Shown piece after piece: positions 35,350 to 46,461 of a stretch of 64,000 nt of DNA. The stretch's first letter is position 1; every line of letters begins with the position of its first letter. This DNA is from Holothuria scabra. Taxonomy: Eukaryota; Echinodermata; Holothuroidea; Aspidochirotida; Holothuriidae. The position numbers and the translations under genes were made by a program. The stretch lies in assembly GCA_037179385.1 (NCBI GenBank), contig CM074193.1, positions 45,537,082 through 45,601,081 on the forward strand. Reading direction: 5' to 3'. A model generated the notes under the pieces. That model searched no databases, had not been told where the DNA came from, and saw only the letters and a list, made by a program, of their open reading frames with translations.

Positions 35350-38104
35350 CTGGGTAACGATTGCAATTGTTTCTTTTTTAATTAGGGCTGATAAATATTT
35401 TCAAATATTTTGGGAAGTTCCAGTTTGTGACCCCACAATAAGTATTTTGTAACTACTATTCGGGTCACGGGGTTGAGTCGCCAAGGATGGAAAGTCCCCA
35501 TGCTCTATAATATAGCTCACTAAGTTGCCTAACACTTACATCACGGTGCAGAGATGCAAATGTCACACTACAAAAAGAAACATTAAATGACACACAGTAT
35601 ATACCCACAGCACTTCAAAAGTGTTGCCTTATCTGAATAAATACTGTGGAGCCTATAAAGCATATGAGTTTAATGTAAAATGTAAACAGACTACAAATTC
35701 ACTTCTTCAATAAAACGATAAACAGCAAATTGACAATTTTGTGCATCCAAAATTTCTCAATTAGTTTTCCCCTTTGACTTTTCCTTCCAAACAGTCAATT
35801 TCATTTTATAATCACAAGACATTCCATCCAAAGTTTCCATTAACCTTTAAATTCCCTCACAAAAAATCTGAGGTTGCAAATAGCTCGCATGAGTGAACTT
35901 TTCCCTTCAGTTTGTCTTGAATTTGTTCAAGAACATCTCACAAAATTTACTCTATAACAGGACAAGTGAAGCAATTTTGAAAATTCCCTGTGATCTCACA
36001 GCATTTAGAGAAAATCAGACATTGAACCAATACCCCAAAGAATCTCCCAATATATATGCATAATTCATACTCAGAGCTGTTCAATCTCAAGGCAAATCAA
36101 CGTCTACAAGAACAAACTGACATTGACAAGATTTGCCTTTGTAAAATGCGAGTAAACTAAAACCCTGGGTCATGAGGAAACTGAAACAACTTTTATGGTT
36201 ACATTTTAAGCCAATTTGGGCTAAATGTAAACATAATTGGGTCATTATTTGTCCCCATCATTTATGTTAGTTTTCTCCTGTTCCAGATTTGGGTCAAATT
36301 TTAACCCAGTTTGGGTTCGATTGCAATCATTTATGTTGCTTCTCTCCTGGCCCTCTTCAGAGTCAAATGCCATTTTGGGTCAACTGCAGCCTCATTTGGG
36401 TCTTTATTTGTCCCAGTCATTTATGTCACCTTTTTTTCATCCAAATTTTAATAGTGTACATTTACGCAAATGGAAGAATAGTGGAATATTAAGAAATTTC
36501 AGAGCTTGAGGGAATGCGGCATCAATCCTGAATTGGGGGGGAGGGCTAACCATTGAATAGGCCTAATATTTTTATTTTTGCCTACAGAAGGAGTGTGAGG
36601 GGGATCCAACAAGTACTAGGGAAAAATTTTCCTTCAACCCCCTCTTGAACTCCAGGGTCTGTGGGCCTCATACAAGGATGTGCCTGTCAAGTTTATTTCA
36701 TTGTGACTTTATACTATCATGTGGCATGTGGGTCCCAAGATCTGACAGTGCAATTAAAAATAAATCTACCTACTGCACCACTGCATTAGACCAAGGGAGA
36801 TTAGCATGAAGTAGGGGTAAACTTTTTCCAAGGGTTTATTGCCTTCCCCTGTTCCAACTCCTTTGGCTTATGGGATATATATCAATTGTGTGACAGTTGA
36901 GTTTACAAGACCACAGGTCTACTGGCTGTAGGCTTTTTGCTAAGGTGTGATTGTCAAGTTTATGTGACCACAAGCTTACAATAACATACTATAGTCCTGA
37001 AAAGTCAGTTAAAACTTCATACTGCATCATTGTATTGCATGACATTTTAATGCAAGAGGTGCACAAAGCAAGTAGGTCTATGTTTTGTACAATCCTGTAT
37101 GCAGGCTTTGACAAATCCCCTGCCCAGGACAAGTAAAACGTCACTCGGCAACTACCGTGCTGGATATTGCAGCCCGCAGGGCAAGTACCCCCAGCCTTAA
37201 ACTGTTTGAGTTCCGCAAAATGGCATTTGTACTTTTAGACTTAAAAAATTATATGTACTCAACAGATTTGAATTGGACAAGTAGATATTTATGCGGGCAA
37301 GTTGATTGAGAAAACAGCTAGCCCACCGTACAAGTACGAAAAAAAAAAAAATTGTTGAAGCCTGCAGCTGTGTGTCTTTAATGAATAACATCTGTAACAT
37401 AAAAATCTGCAAAAATACCATAGATGTACAGCACTAACCAACCAAGCAATCAACCTAAACTGCATAAGAAACATTAATACAAAGCTATGAAGAGAATTTA
37501 CAGAGGTCGATGGTTGTCAAATTTCTACAAGCAATCCATTAAGTCATCTTTAGGGAATGAAACAGCAGATGGGATATGTAATATCCCAGAAAACTCTGTG
37601 TCGCAGAACAGAAATATGAAACAGATGAAGATATTCATTTATAAACCATAAATACAGAACATAACCTCAATGGACAGGAGAACTTCTAACCATAATTGAG
37701 ACTTGTGAACTAACTTTGACGTCTTCAGCACAGCTAGAAATTTGCAATTTTAGTAAAAAAAATGGTATATTTTTTTTGTTTAATACCTTCAACTTTTCAA
37801 CTCCCAACTCTTCACTCTACTGAAATACCTACTGTTCAAGTAAACATTCTTTATCCTTTTCATGCATATGAATGTGAGACCACCGGGCCTTGAATTCTGA
37901 GGTGTGCGAGTGCAATGGCACACACCACTCACCTGAAATCACTGTGAGGAGTGTGATTTTTTGCACATCTAGATGAAGATTTGGAGCTGATACAATTATA
38001 TTTTAAATACATATTAAATTAATCATATAGTACACCTACCACACTCCTTAATTTTCTGAAGAGGGCGATTTGTAACACACCTGGAAAATCTAAAGCTCAA
38101 ACAA
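35350..38104. other. Gene-free stretch with a degenerate tandem segment
   Basis: At about 36235-36435 there is a degenerate tandem pattern in which CATTTATGTT recurs with TTGGGTC and TTTGTCCC blocks at roughly 70-90 base spacing. The plus-strand frames there follow this repetition. At 37125-37335 the related words GGACAAGTA and GGCAAGTA recur. No gene was supported. Confidence 0.35.
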
Positions 38105-38475
38105 TAGGGTCATAATTTTTGTACTATGCATCCCCATCCTACCCTTATACCAAAATACATTTTTATTGAAATTTTCTTTCTTTTACAATACAAAGGTTGA
38201 AGAGTCATGAAGAGGGGTTTAGCACCCATTAAAAAGTGGGGGGTAAAAGCATTTTTACCCCCCCCCCCAACATATTTGCAAAGTTTGACTTCAAGAAGCA
38301 GAAACTGCGGGGAGAATTTTGTGAGCACAAGACACATTCTTTGAGGCTGGTTACATTCAGCTGAAAACACTCAAAAAGTGCCATTTCTTGCCACCTGAGG
38401 AGTTTGTTACATCAAAGTTTTCTTGTGCACTCTGCGCCAACCAATGATAGCACTTGTCCTAGATAGTCTTGCTGG
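38105..38475 (-). repeat. Diverged E/G-type G-tract repeat
   Basis: Reverse-oriented match to the left part of the repeats at 47.3 and 59.5 kb: a C run at 38260-38270, CAAAATACATTTTTATTG and TATGCATCCCCATCCTACCC. It is followed by the family G core CTCTGCGCCAACCAATGATAG at about 38430. Confidence 0.5.
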
Positions 38476-38772
38476 TACTTAGTCCCCTCAATATTTTTTT
38501 TCTATCCTGCCACACCTTCATACCCCCTATTAACCATAGGTACTTGAGCACTTCATTTAGCAGACCACTGTTACTTTGATTCTGCCCTAAACTTATTCTC
38601 ATAGGCAGGTTTCATTTAGCAGTTGAGTGTGTAACTTTTTGGCTCCTCAAGCTATCCACTGACCCTTTAGTGCACAACATGGGCCAACAAAAGCTCATAG
38701 CCCACAAATTGAGAGCCAAGGCCTTGAACCCACCAATACCAAAACAGAATAAATGACAAACATTTCCATTAC

Positions 38773-38884
38773 CTGATTTGTTCTGTATCTTCCTCCTGAA
38801 GTGATCCAATTCCAGTTTTTCCAAACTGTTATTTTCTCCACTTCCAGGTATGTAACTGGGGGGATCTTCTGGACTTTCAGCCAT
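38773..38884 (-). CDS. Candidate first coding exon, unknown protein
   Basis: On the minus strand, an ATG at 38884 opens 37 codons and stops at a donor CAAATCAG|GTAATG with one base over. The peptide starts MAESPEDPPSYIPGSGENN and continues with a charged, helix-like LEKLELDHFRRKIQNKS. An in-frame TAA lies 18 bases upstream of the ATG, which supports this start. A pyrimidine-rich acceptor (TTTTTTTTTGTCTGTTGAG) lies just upstream, so the exon may begin inside a 5' UTR that is itself spliced. An acidic, Pro/Ser-rich N-terminus followed by a helix suits an intracellular regulatory or scaffold protein, but the family is not recognised. Confidence 0.5.
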
Positions 38885-39066
38885 CCTCAAGAATATTCTT
38901 TAAATATCACTCAACAGACAAAAAAAAATTGACCATTTTTACATTATTACATCATTCAACTGCCTGCCAAAAGGTTATAAAATAGTTCTTAATTTTTTTT
39001 TTTTTTTTTTTTTCTCAAAATAATTCTGTCACAAAAATGACGACAATCCTGAGAAAAAGCTTCTGC

Positions 39067-39221
39067 TCAGTGTAAACCATATAGGCTAACATCTAGCCTG
39101 GAATTCAGATGGCTTAGCTGGTGTGTATCCATATCATATCTTGCGATCAAATCAGCGGGTCTTCTTGTCCAATATATTCCACACAAAATGTTTCCAACAA
39201 AAGAAAATTTAACATGATTAT
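39067..39221 (-). CDS. Candidate exon, possibly 3' end of a minus-strand gene
   Basis: The strongest minus-strand acceptor in the region, GTTTTTCTTTACTTTGCAG, is followed by an open frame of 155 bases to a TGA at 39067. Two bases complete the first codon, which matches the one base left by the 40494-40577 candidate. The product includes GNILCGIYWTRRPADLIARYD. The order Cys-Gly, aromatic, basic, then an Ala-Arg-Tyr-Asp strand vaguely recalls one blade of an olfactomedin propeller; this is a weak impression only. It may instead splice out before the stop. Confidence 0.4.
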
Positions 39222-39447
39222 CTGCAAAGTAAAGAAAAACACTTTTTAACAAAACAATTTTATACTTATTTCTTAAAACATCCGTACAAGCCAAGGTGGG
39301 AGGGGCTTCTGGGATTGAAAGCCACAAATGCTTTAAAAAATGAATAACAACAAGCGGAAGATAACTAAGCTAGTTTAATACTCTGATGCTGGCATAGAAT
39401 CGAAGGATACATACAGGACAAACAAGCTACTAGTACGGGCTAAAAGA

Positions 39448-39550
39448 GTTGTTTGATTTAAATCATGTTGATTAAAATAACCATTAAAATCAAGATTTTA
39501 ATAAAAAAAGTAATGATTTGTATAGAAAAAAAACCTGATTTAAATCAGTT
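39448..39550 (+). repeat. Family H AT-palindrome repeat, copy 1
   Basis: Begins GTTGTTTGATTTAAATCATG and ends near CTGATTTAAATCAG, giving inverted GATTTAAATC ends about 90 bases apart. The reverse-oriented copy near 42.84-43.20 kb shares the first 25 bases. Confidence 0.55.
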
Positions 39551-40493
39551 AAGCTCCAGCTTGAGCCGTGCTTAGATTACTACAAATACACACTGCTGAA
39601 GATTATACAAGTTCTGATACATGTATCAAATAGTAAATTTTATGAATTCCAAAAACTTAAAACCATGTCCATGCCATCGCGTTGCTTCTTGAGAATGCAA
39701 CATAGACACCCTAGTAGATCAAGGGTGTTGTGAGGTGTAACTGGTATCTGAGTTTGTTACATGATCTTTTCCCTCAAATGATATGCTTTCACTGTGTTTA
39801 TGCTGCGTAAAACCCAATTAGCACATGCTTGACTGCACTGTTAGCCAACCTTTAATGTTACGTAAATTTTTGTGTATTTTAATATACTTGTTACTGTCAA
39901 TCTAACTATATCAAGGGTCTATTTAGTGTGCTTCAGTTCCTCCCGATAAGATGTAATCAGGTAGAGAAGGATGATGTAACAAAAAAAAATAAGAAGGAAC
40001 GTTTCATCATGTAAATTCAAAGCCACGACAATGTGCATTCTAACGGACAATGCTGCCTTTGCACTCATCATGCACAGGTTAGAAAATGTAGGCAAATTTT
40101 TCATAATTTACAAAATTGTATCTAAGAAGGGATAGTGTTATAATTTTCTAAAATAAACTTCAATTTTGCACAAATTGTACAATACACTACACATGAATGT
40201 TAAATCCATATAAATTTTTTGGACCTGAATAGGCCTACATGCAGCTGAATCATCAAACTACATTAATATTCATCAGGCCTACATTTCCATTGTAAGTTAT
40301 TCTGCTCTTTGAAACAAGATGGTTACATTTTAAAAATCCAGGTAATAACCACCCCACAACTACATCCACAACCGTAACTAACCATTCATTGCATCTGGCA
40401 AAGTTGTGGCAGTGTGATGGCAGTAATTGCCACAACTCTTGATTTCATACAGTTCCATTGCATCATATGCCATTCAGCCACTTGTAGACTAAC

Positions 40494-40577
40494 CTGTGCA
40501 ATCATTGAGCCCCAGGTAGCATATCCCAATTGCAAGGTGTATCAATGTGTCCATTTGTTCGCCCTCAGATAGTATTC
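40494..40577 (-). CDS. Candidate internal exon with TPR-like helix
   Basis: On the minus strand, the acceptor AGTGCTACTTTTAG is followed by 84 bases and the donor ATTGCACAG|GTTAGTC. Phase is 1 in and 1 out, so the exon could be skipped without changing frame. It encodes ILSEGEQMDTLIHLAIGICY followed by LGLNDCT. The spacing of small and large residues (LAIGICYLGL) resembles helix A of a tetratricopeptide repeat, where a protein-interaction role would be expected. This rests on one helix and is tentative. The flanking candidates at 42019-42105 and 39067-39221 have compatible phases. Confidence 0.5.
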
Positions 40578-42018
40578 CTAAAAGTAGCACTTTTTTGATA
40601 TGATATGGGATGAGATGGGTTTTTTCATTATAATATGAAAATATGTTAAATGAAGTACCCTCAGTAGTGAAAAATGAGCCAAAATGAAGCAATTTTGTGG
40701 AAATTATGGGCCTGAGAAGCTGCCAGAGGCATACCAAGGTTTTGGTGAAAAACAAGGCTTGGAAAAGGGTGACTGAACTTTGAGCAGAAAGAGCAAAAAA
40801 TCTTCACGGTCATAATATGGTATAACTTAGACAAGCTTTTAGAGGCCAGTTAATGCTTTTTGGATTTAAAGTAAGTACATCAATGGAGAAATTAATGGGG
40901 GTATGCTAACACCAGAATGCTCATGATTTGTGCAAATTGCTATAATAGAAAGGCACTAGCTGGTGTTGCAGGTGTGACTCAGGCTTTAAGAATAATGTTA
41001 CATTCACCATAAACTTTCATAGCCACTCTTCTAACTTCTTCCACTTTCAGATATTTCTAAAAGTTTTCCAAGATTTCATACTTTTCTTCACATCACATTT
41101 TCCTTCACAAGATGGACAAAGTGCCACACAAATTTATGCAAAGTTTTGAAGCATGTACATATATCATTAGGGGTTTTTATTTTGTGACAGTGGAACCCCA
41201 AAACCTCAAAATTGCAATGCCAAATTTAAACGCTGGGTTATTTCTTGCATAACATACTGTATGTGATCCTTTACTGCCAGTCTTTGGGCAGAGGCCAGCC
41301 ATCCTGTTTATAATCTCAAATGCAAAGTAGCTGCATTTGAGAATTTACACAGAAAAATTAACAATGACATAGGTCTTGTTTTATAATTTGGCAAGCTTTC
41401 TTTCATAAAGTTAATATTTTACAAAAATTCACCGATCATTCTTTGCCCTAGCTTTCCTTTTATCATTCTTCAAACCATCCCTCAGAAGATCAGAATTGCC
41501 AAACTTCCTTCTTCTTTTACCACATCTAAGCAGCATTGTTTGTACATGGAAAGAGTGAATAGGATTACTTTTGTGGTATCCCGTTAATATTGTCAATACA
41601 AAGCCATTTGATGAGGCCAATTTAAATGTACCTTCAACCCTAACATTATCAATGCAAATAATCTTGTTGACAAAGGCTTCAACATAATCAATAAATTGTA
41701 GTGATCTGTACAAAGGTTATTCAATAGTGATGCATGCTCCTGTAGCTCCAGTAGTGAATTTATGACAACAGCTGGTAAATGGATTTAAAATTGTACTTGA
41801 ATCTATGACTATTCTTTGAATATACATAAACATTCTACTTTAGTTTCTAAACTGCTCTAGGATTTTAAATATTTTTCTAATGCCCCAGAGAATTAGTGAA
41901 AAGCCCCATGCAGGCAAGACTTTAAGAGATCTATAGACTCCTAAAGGCTAACAGTCTCACTCCCCCCCCCCAACTCAACAGCTGAAGGTTATTGTCTTAA
42001 AGGCCTATCTTAAATTAC

Positions 42019-42105
42019 CTGAAAAATTCCCAAAACTGTTTTTAAATGAATGGTAATATTCAATGCACCCTATCCCCCAATATTGAGGACCTTCTGTTGC
42101 AAATG
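42019..42105 (-). CDS. Candidate internal exon, unknown protein
   Basis: On the minus strand the pyrimidine-rich acceptor CTGACCTGCAAGCTCTAG is followed by 87 bases and the donor TTTTTCAG|GTAATT. Only one of three frames is open; it takes two bases at the start and leaves one at the end, which matches the next candidate at 40577. The product reads FATEGPQYWGIGCIEYYHSF then KNSFGNFS, an aromatic-rich segment I cannot place. Together with 40494-40577 and 39067-39221 it forms a phase-consistent chain of three. Confidence 0.45.
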
Positions 42106-42837
42106 CTAGAGCTTGCAGGTCAGGCATAGAGGTGAGTTGGCAGAGAGTATTTCAATGGCCACAGGTGTATGGTGGATACATCTTTGGTTTCTGAATTACA
42201 ACTTCATATCTGGTGACTGGCCAATCCAACAATTTGTTTTTGTTTGTATGTAAGGCCGGTGACCCTTGCAGCTAGGGACTGGACCCCAAACCTTACAGTT
42301 GCTACACATTTAGGCCTATCATTTCAAATGTGACACCTTGCACTGGCTGTAGCAAGAGCAAGTACAAATACGGCTTGAGTGTAGCATAACTCTTCCCTTA
42401 ACACCCATACCTACCCCCAATAGAGTTCGTGAGAGCCGTTTTGGAATCTTTATAATTGGCAAAAATGAATGCCCCATGAGGAAAAATAGCCCATTCACTT
42501 AGGGTTATGGTACATTGATCAATATGTTCAAATTCAAATGTGGGCATGATGTGTAGTTTTCCATGTGTTGGGGACTTTTAAATAATATCAGGGTAAAATT
42601 TAGCACTCATCTTATCATCTCAGACAGGCAAAAATGTAGCATTTTTTCTCTTCCAGGATGTCTTATGGAAAAGCACATTTCATTTGTGATTGAATAGCTT
42701 TTCTACATCTGCAAGGAAGAATTTCTGAACGTGCTCTTTAGAAGTGGTATTGATATGGCCTATAGATTGCCCATCACTGAAAGATGTAAGAATGGAAAAC
42801 TGCACAACATGTTGTTGACTTTTTTTTTATTTTTTTT

Positions 42838-43200
42838 TTTAAATCATGATTTAAATAAGTGATTCATTGAAGGGGCAATCCTCTCACCCAAAACTACAAT
42901 TCTGGTAGGGGTTTACTGAAATCCTCAATTGGCTCAGGTCTTTGATTGACAGCTAATTCAAACAATGCAGAGTACCAAAGTTTATATTACACATCATGGA
43001 CTGTACTGAGGGTGTTTTAATTGGCTTTTCTATAGTCACCCAGAGGCAATAAACTGAGATTGTTTCTGGATGAGGATGAATTTCAGACAAATGTGGGAGG
43101 GGCTTAAGTAAGAAGATTAGGAGCATTGGTACTGTTTGGGATAAGAGAATTTGTCCTTTAAATCATGGTTTTTAGTCAACATGATTTAAATCAAACAACG
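42838..43200 (-). repeat. Family H repeat, copy 2, split by a family B MITE
   Basis: Read on the minus strand, it starts with GTTGTTTGATTTAAATCATG, is interrupted by the family B copy at 42871-43157, and resumes as ACTTATTTAAATCATGATTT before a run of A. The outer parts match the 39.45 kb copy. Confidence 0.6.
42867..43161 (+). mobile_element. Family B MITE inside a family H repeat
   Basis: Full-length family B copy with TTGA (decayed TTAA) at 42867-42870 and TTAA at 43158-43161. It keeps CCTCTCACCCAAAACTACAAT at the left and GGTACTGTTTGGGATAAGAG at the right. It splits the family H repeat, so it is the younger insertion. Confidence 0.85.
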
Positions 43201-43293
43201 ATGCTGCAAAATAAAAATTAGCCTAATGTTTGTGTTCTATGGCAAAGGTATCAAATTTGTTCGTTTTTCACTTACATGTGGACAACCAAAATA

Positions 43294-44613
43294 TTTTTTG
43301 GTAGTGTTTGCACGGGTAACCCGGGTACCCGCCCGCCATTGTATTACCCGGTTCCAAATCTACTACCCGAATCTTAACAAAAAAAAATGCATGCAAAAAG
43401 GATCATCCCATTTACGCCATTGCCCACGTTAATGGACTAAAATAGTTTGCCAATTTGGTAAAAATTCTCCAAGACTGAGAATGAAGAGAGCCCCTAGAAA
43501 TTATGTGTAAGTTTGATAGTTGTCTGTACTCCGTTTCTGAAGTTGAAATTTTTATCAGCGTGCGGCCCGATCGCGCTATCGTCACGTAGTGGGTTACTTC
43601 TCACATATCACATGTATATCGCTTATTAACTTTCTCACAAGCAAGCTATCTGACGGCCAATTCAAAATCACATCGTACTATTTCACGCAGACAAAGCAAG
43701 ACATACTGTATCACCCCCCCCCCCAGCTCGCAAAGACAGTGCCCGTAACATTCAGCATGCTAGGTAAACTGAGCCTTGCATGTATACACGATCTTATTAC
43801 GGTATCAATACGGTACGCCACCTCGAGTATAATCCTCGAATATTTCTTAATGGTTAAAGGTGTCAGTTTTACGCAAATCAACACTTTGCCGCTGCCAAGT
43901 AAAACGAAATCAATGTAATAAGACCATAAACATTCACAATTTTTTTTATTTTTAAAACAGGCCAGTATATATTTCGTTATTTTGCCCCAAAATGGCGCTC
44001 GAGCAGACTACGAAGTTTATGTGTGAAAGTTATGTTACCGTGCCTGGATGTCGACACGAGGCTAGCTACGTAAGAACGTACATACCCCATTAGCAATAAT
44101 TCCAACACACATTGCAAAGTAGTATGAGGCAAGTTCACAAACATGACGTCGTTTGTTTACAATCAGTAATTTTTGATAATACAGGGCTCTGATTAGATGA
44201 TATTTTTAAATCAGTGGTTTAAAAAGAGAAGCTTCGAGCTCTTACTATGCTGGCTTTACGAGTAGGAAAGCGTCCCAAAATTCAATATCAAATTGATATA
44301 GGCCTTGGGAAGTATAATTTTCTTATTTGACTGTTTTCTGTTACGTTTTTTTTTTACTTGTCATTTTGATCTCAAACAAAACGAGACGATTAAACCTTCT
44401 AACAAATCAAATGTTTTTGAACTTGGGAACTGTGATCGCTATACCTATCCAATACAGATGTTAATGTTACCATGCATGTCTTATGGAGTATGCCTTACAA
44501 AATGCTCATATCTTTTAGTCACCGTAACACCGGGTAACGCGGGTACCCGACGGGTATGGCGATCGGGTACCCGGGTCCTAATTTTTAGTACCCGTGCAAA
44601 CACTATCTTTTGG
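43294..44613. mobile_element. Non-autonomous hAT-like element, 1.3 kb
   Basis: The element 43302-44605 starts TAGTGTTTGCACGGGTA and ends with the exact reverse complement. The flanks TTTTTTGG (43294-43301) and TCTTTTGG (44606-44613) are an 8-bp duplication with one mismatch. Both subterminal regions are full of GGGTACCCG-like words (left 43319-43370, right 44532-44596), plausible transposase-binding sites. The 109-codon frame at 43589-43918 and the 114-codon frame at 44305-44649 show no transposase motif, so it appears non-autonomous. Confidence 0.85.
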
Positions 44614-45699
44614 ACAGTTGTAACCTCAGTTTGGTTCCAGCTTGTCTGATGGACATGCATGTATCCTAAAAAAATTTCCTTAAAAATCAGGCCGAAATAT
44701 GTAGGCTACTGAAATGAAGATACTGGAAGGAGTGCTGGCTGGAACATACTCTTGTTTACTTGTAGCTGAGGAAGGGGGGGTGGGGGTGGGGGAATGGGGA
44801 TAGATATAATTGTCTAAGGGATCAAATGTCCTTTGCCTCATCATCACTAGTCATACATTCATAGCTTACATTTAAGAAAGTTCTTCAAATGGGCAAAACC
44901 AGTTTTGGTGAGGTCCAAAGCCAATAATAATATTGAGAGATGGAGTCCCTGGTGCAGCCCTCTTCTCAAATGAGGCAACTTGTTGGGCCCATGAGCAAAA
45001 GCCAAGGTGAAGGATGTTCCAGGCCCAACCAAGCTGGCTTCTAAGGGCATATTAGAGACTTTTGGAGAAACTCTAAAGCGATAAATTTCATACAGCAAAA
45101 AAAAAAAAAAAACTTTGCATTCAATGCAGTCTACATACAATGAACCCATCCCATTCATCTCTATGTACCGTAGATCATAGGCCTTAAATTAAAATTAAAG
45201 ATCATCCGTGGAACGTTTGTTGAGAAAAGGTATCTTTTTGGGGATGTGGGGGATGCCTACTCACACGTGAGTAGGCAAGTGAGCTGTGTTTTTGTGTATA
45301 CCGGGCAAGGGCCCAGAAATGAAGTGTATAGCATAGGAACGTAATGCTGGGTCCTATTCAAGGGCTAAAATAGGCTAACTGTTACTGTTACCAGTGTTAC
45401 TGTTACTTGTTAGACTGAGTTAAATGCCTCTGCTGTGCATGTATGAATGACTGATCGAATGTGGCCTAAACCCTTCAATTGGTAGGTTAAAGTTAGGCGT
45501 ACTAAAGCAAATATGGGAGAATTGCTATGGCAAAGGCCTACGAATCATTATTTGATTTAAACAAATTTTAGCCTATCCTAGCCTAACTTCTAACAACATA
45601 ACACTAGCCTACAAATAGTACAGTAGGTAAAGTACAACTTACGTAGGCCTACATGCAGGAATGCACTAAGTTACAGTTGACCATCCTTCGCCTTCTTAC

Positions 45700-45843
45700 C
45701 TTCAAAACACGGGTTTCAAGTACGACACAATTATTTCCCATGGAAGATTGTGCGCACATCCATTGGGATATTTCACATCTGTTGGCTGCCACATTTAACT
45801 TTCTCAATGATCGTATTTGAAACGGAAGTTTGTTAATTTCCAA
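45700..45843 (-). CDS. Candidate first exon of a minus-strand gene
   Basis: On the minus strand a donor of full consensus quality, TTTTGAAG|GTAAGAAG, ends at 45700. Upstream of it, one frame is open for 48 codons and reads through LRKLNVAANRCEISQWMCAQ to LETRVLK with phase 0 at the donor. The first ATG in that frame is the Met of QWM, so coding may begin there, or the exon may be wholly 5' UTR. Another frame starts with ATG in this exon but reaches a stop before the donor. It lies next to several ETS-like motifs and opposite a plus-strand donor at 46057, so a shared promoter is likely. Product unknown. Confidence 0.45.
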
Positions 45844-46079
45844 TTCTTTCCATGTGAAATTGCACTACTGTACTTCCGAGTGTACATTGTTTACCACTAA
45901 CCAGCTGTTGCACTGCGTATTGCTGCTACGTGCAGGCGCTAGGATGCAGTGCAGTGACGTGCTTTGGCCCTGAGAAGTTGAGATCTGTCGTCTGCTACGT
46001 ATCTTAAAATACGGCAGGTCAAATGATTTGCCCAAGCTGCACTCCGTAACATTCAGGTAAGACATTCAAATCCTTCCGG
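45822..46079. promoter_or_regulatory. Possible bidirectional promoter with ETS-like motifs
   Basis: ACGGAAGT at 45822-45829, ACTTCCG at 45872-45878 and CTTCCGG at 46073-46079 match the ETS/GABP core in both orientations. The segment has more CpG and G+C than its surroundings, no TATA box, and lies between a minus-strand donor at 45699 and a plus-strand donor at 46057. ETS motifs and divergent starts are typical of TATA-less housekeeping promoters. The start sites themselves cannot be seen in the sequence. Confidence 0.4.
45900..46056 (+). other. Candidate non-coding first exon of a plus-strand gene
   Basis: Ends at a consensus donor, AACATTCAG|GTAAGAC, and is rich in CpG (for example CTGCTACGTGCAGGCGCTAG). 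The start is arbitrary. It would splice across about 250 bases to the ATG-containing candidate at 46306. Confidence 0.35.
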
Positions 46080-46305
46080 TGAAAAAATGTACACTGCTCT
46101 TCAAGTTCCTGAATTACGTGACAAAACCACCACGAAGAAATCAATTCAATCGAGACTCCGCAACATACAGTGAGTCAGTTTGAACGTGACATTCAGAACA
46201 GAAAACGAACACAGTGAAGATGTATTGTTGTTCCCAGACAAGAGTTGCGAAATTTATGCGGTGGTTATGAAGCTGATTATGAAAACTCTCGTAAAAGGTC
46301 CTTAG

Positions 46306-46461
46306 AAAAATAATGCCAAAATTAGGACAAGTTGATAAATTTATCCATGTTATCGTCTCACGCAAATATTTTGAAATTTACCGGAGCGAAATGATCGCAC
46401 CCCGGAACAACAGCGACGTGGCTTATGTCCATTTAACACAGTACAAGAACGGAAAGCGAAG
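46306..46461 (+). CDS. Candidate first coding exon of a plus-strand gene
   Basis: After the acceptor-like AAAAGGTCCTTAG an ATG at 46313 opens 49 codons to the donor AAGCGAAG|GTACGA, with two bases left over. The peptide begins MPKLGQVDKFIHVIVSRKYF and contains IAPRNNSDVAYVHLTQYKNG. Codon use includes many CpG codons (CGG, GCG, ACG), unlike random A+T-rich intergenic frames nearby. The frame would continue to a stop at 46579 if not spliced. No family is recognised. The acceptor is not pyrimidine-rich, which lowers confidence. Confidence 0.4.

Noticed and set aside
41429..41713. 94-codon minus-strand frame with a basic C-terminus
   Set aside because: It has an acceptor-like start and protein-like sequence, but its entry phase does not fit the neighbouring candidates and possible internal donors give conflicting frames. 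Left as undecided.
44872..45110. Possible minus-strand exon between CGCTTTAG and AAAT|GTAAGC
   Set aside because: Two different frames look protein-like, a 17-base A run lies at the edge, and the entry phase does not match the first-exon candidate at 45700. Not supported strongly enough.
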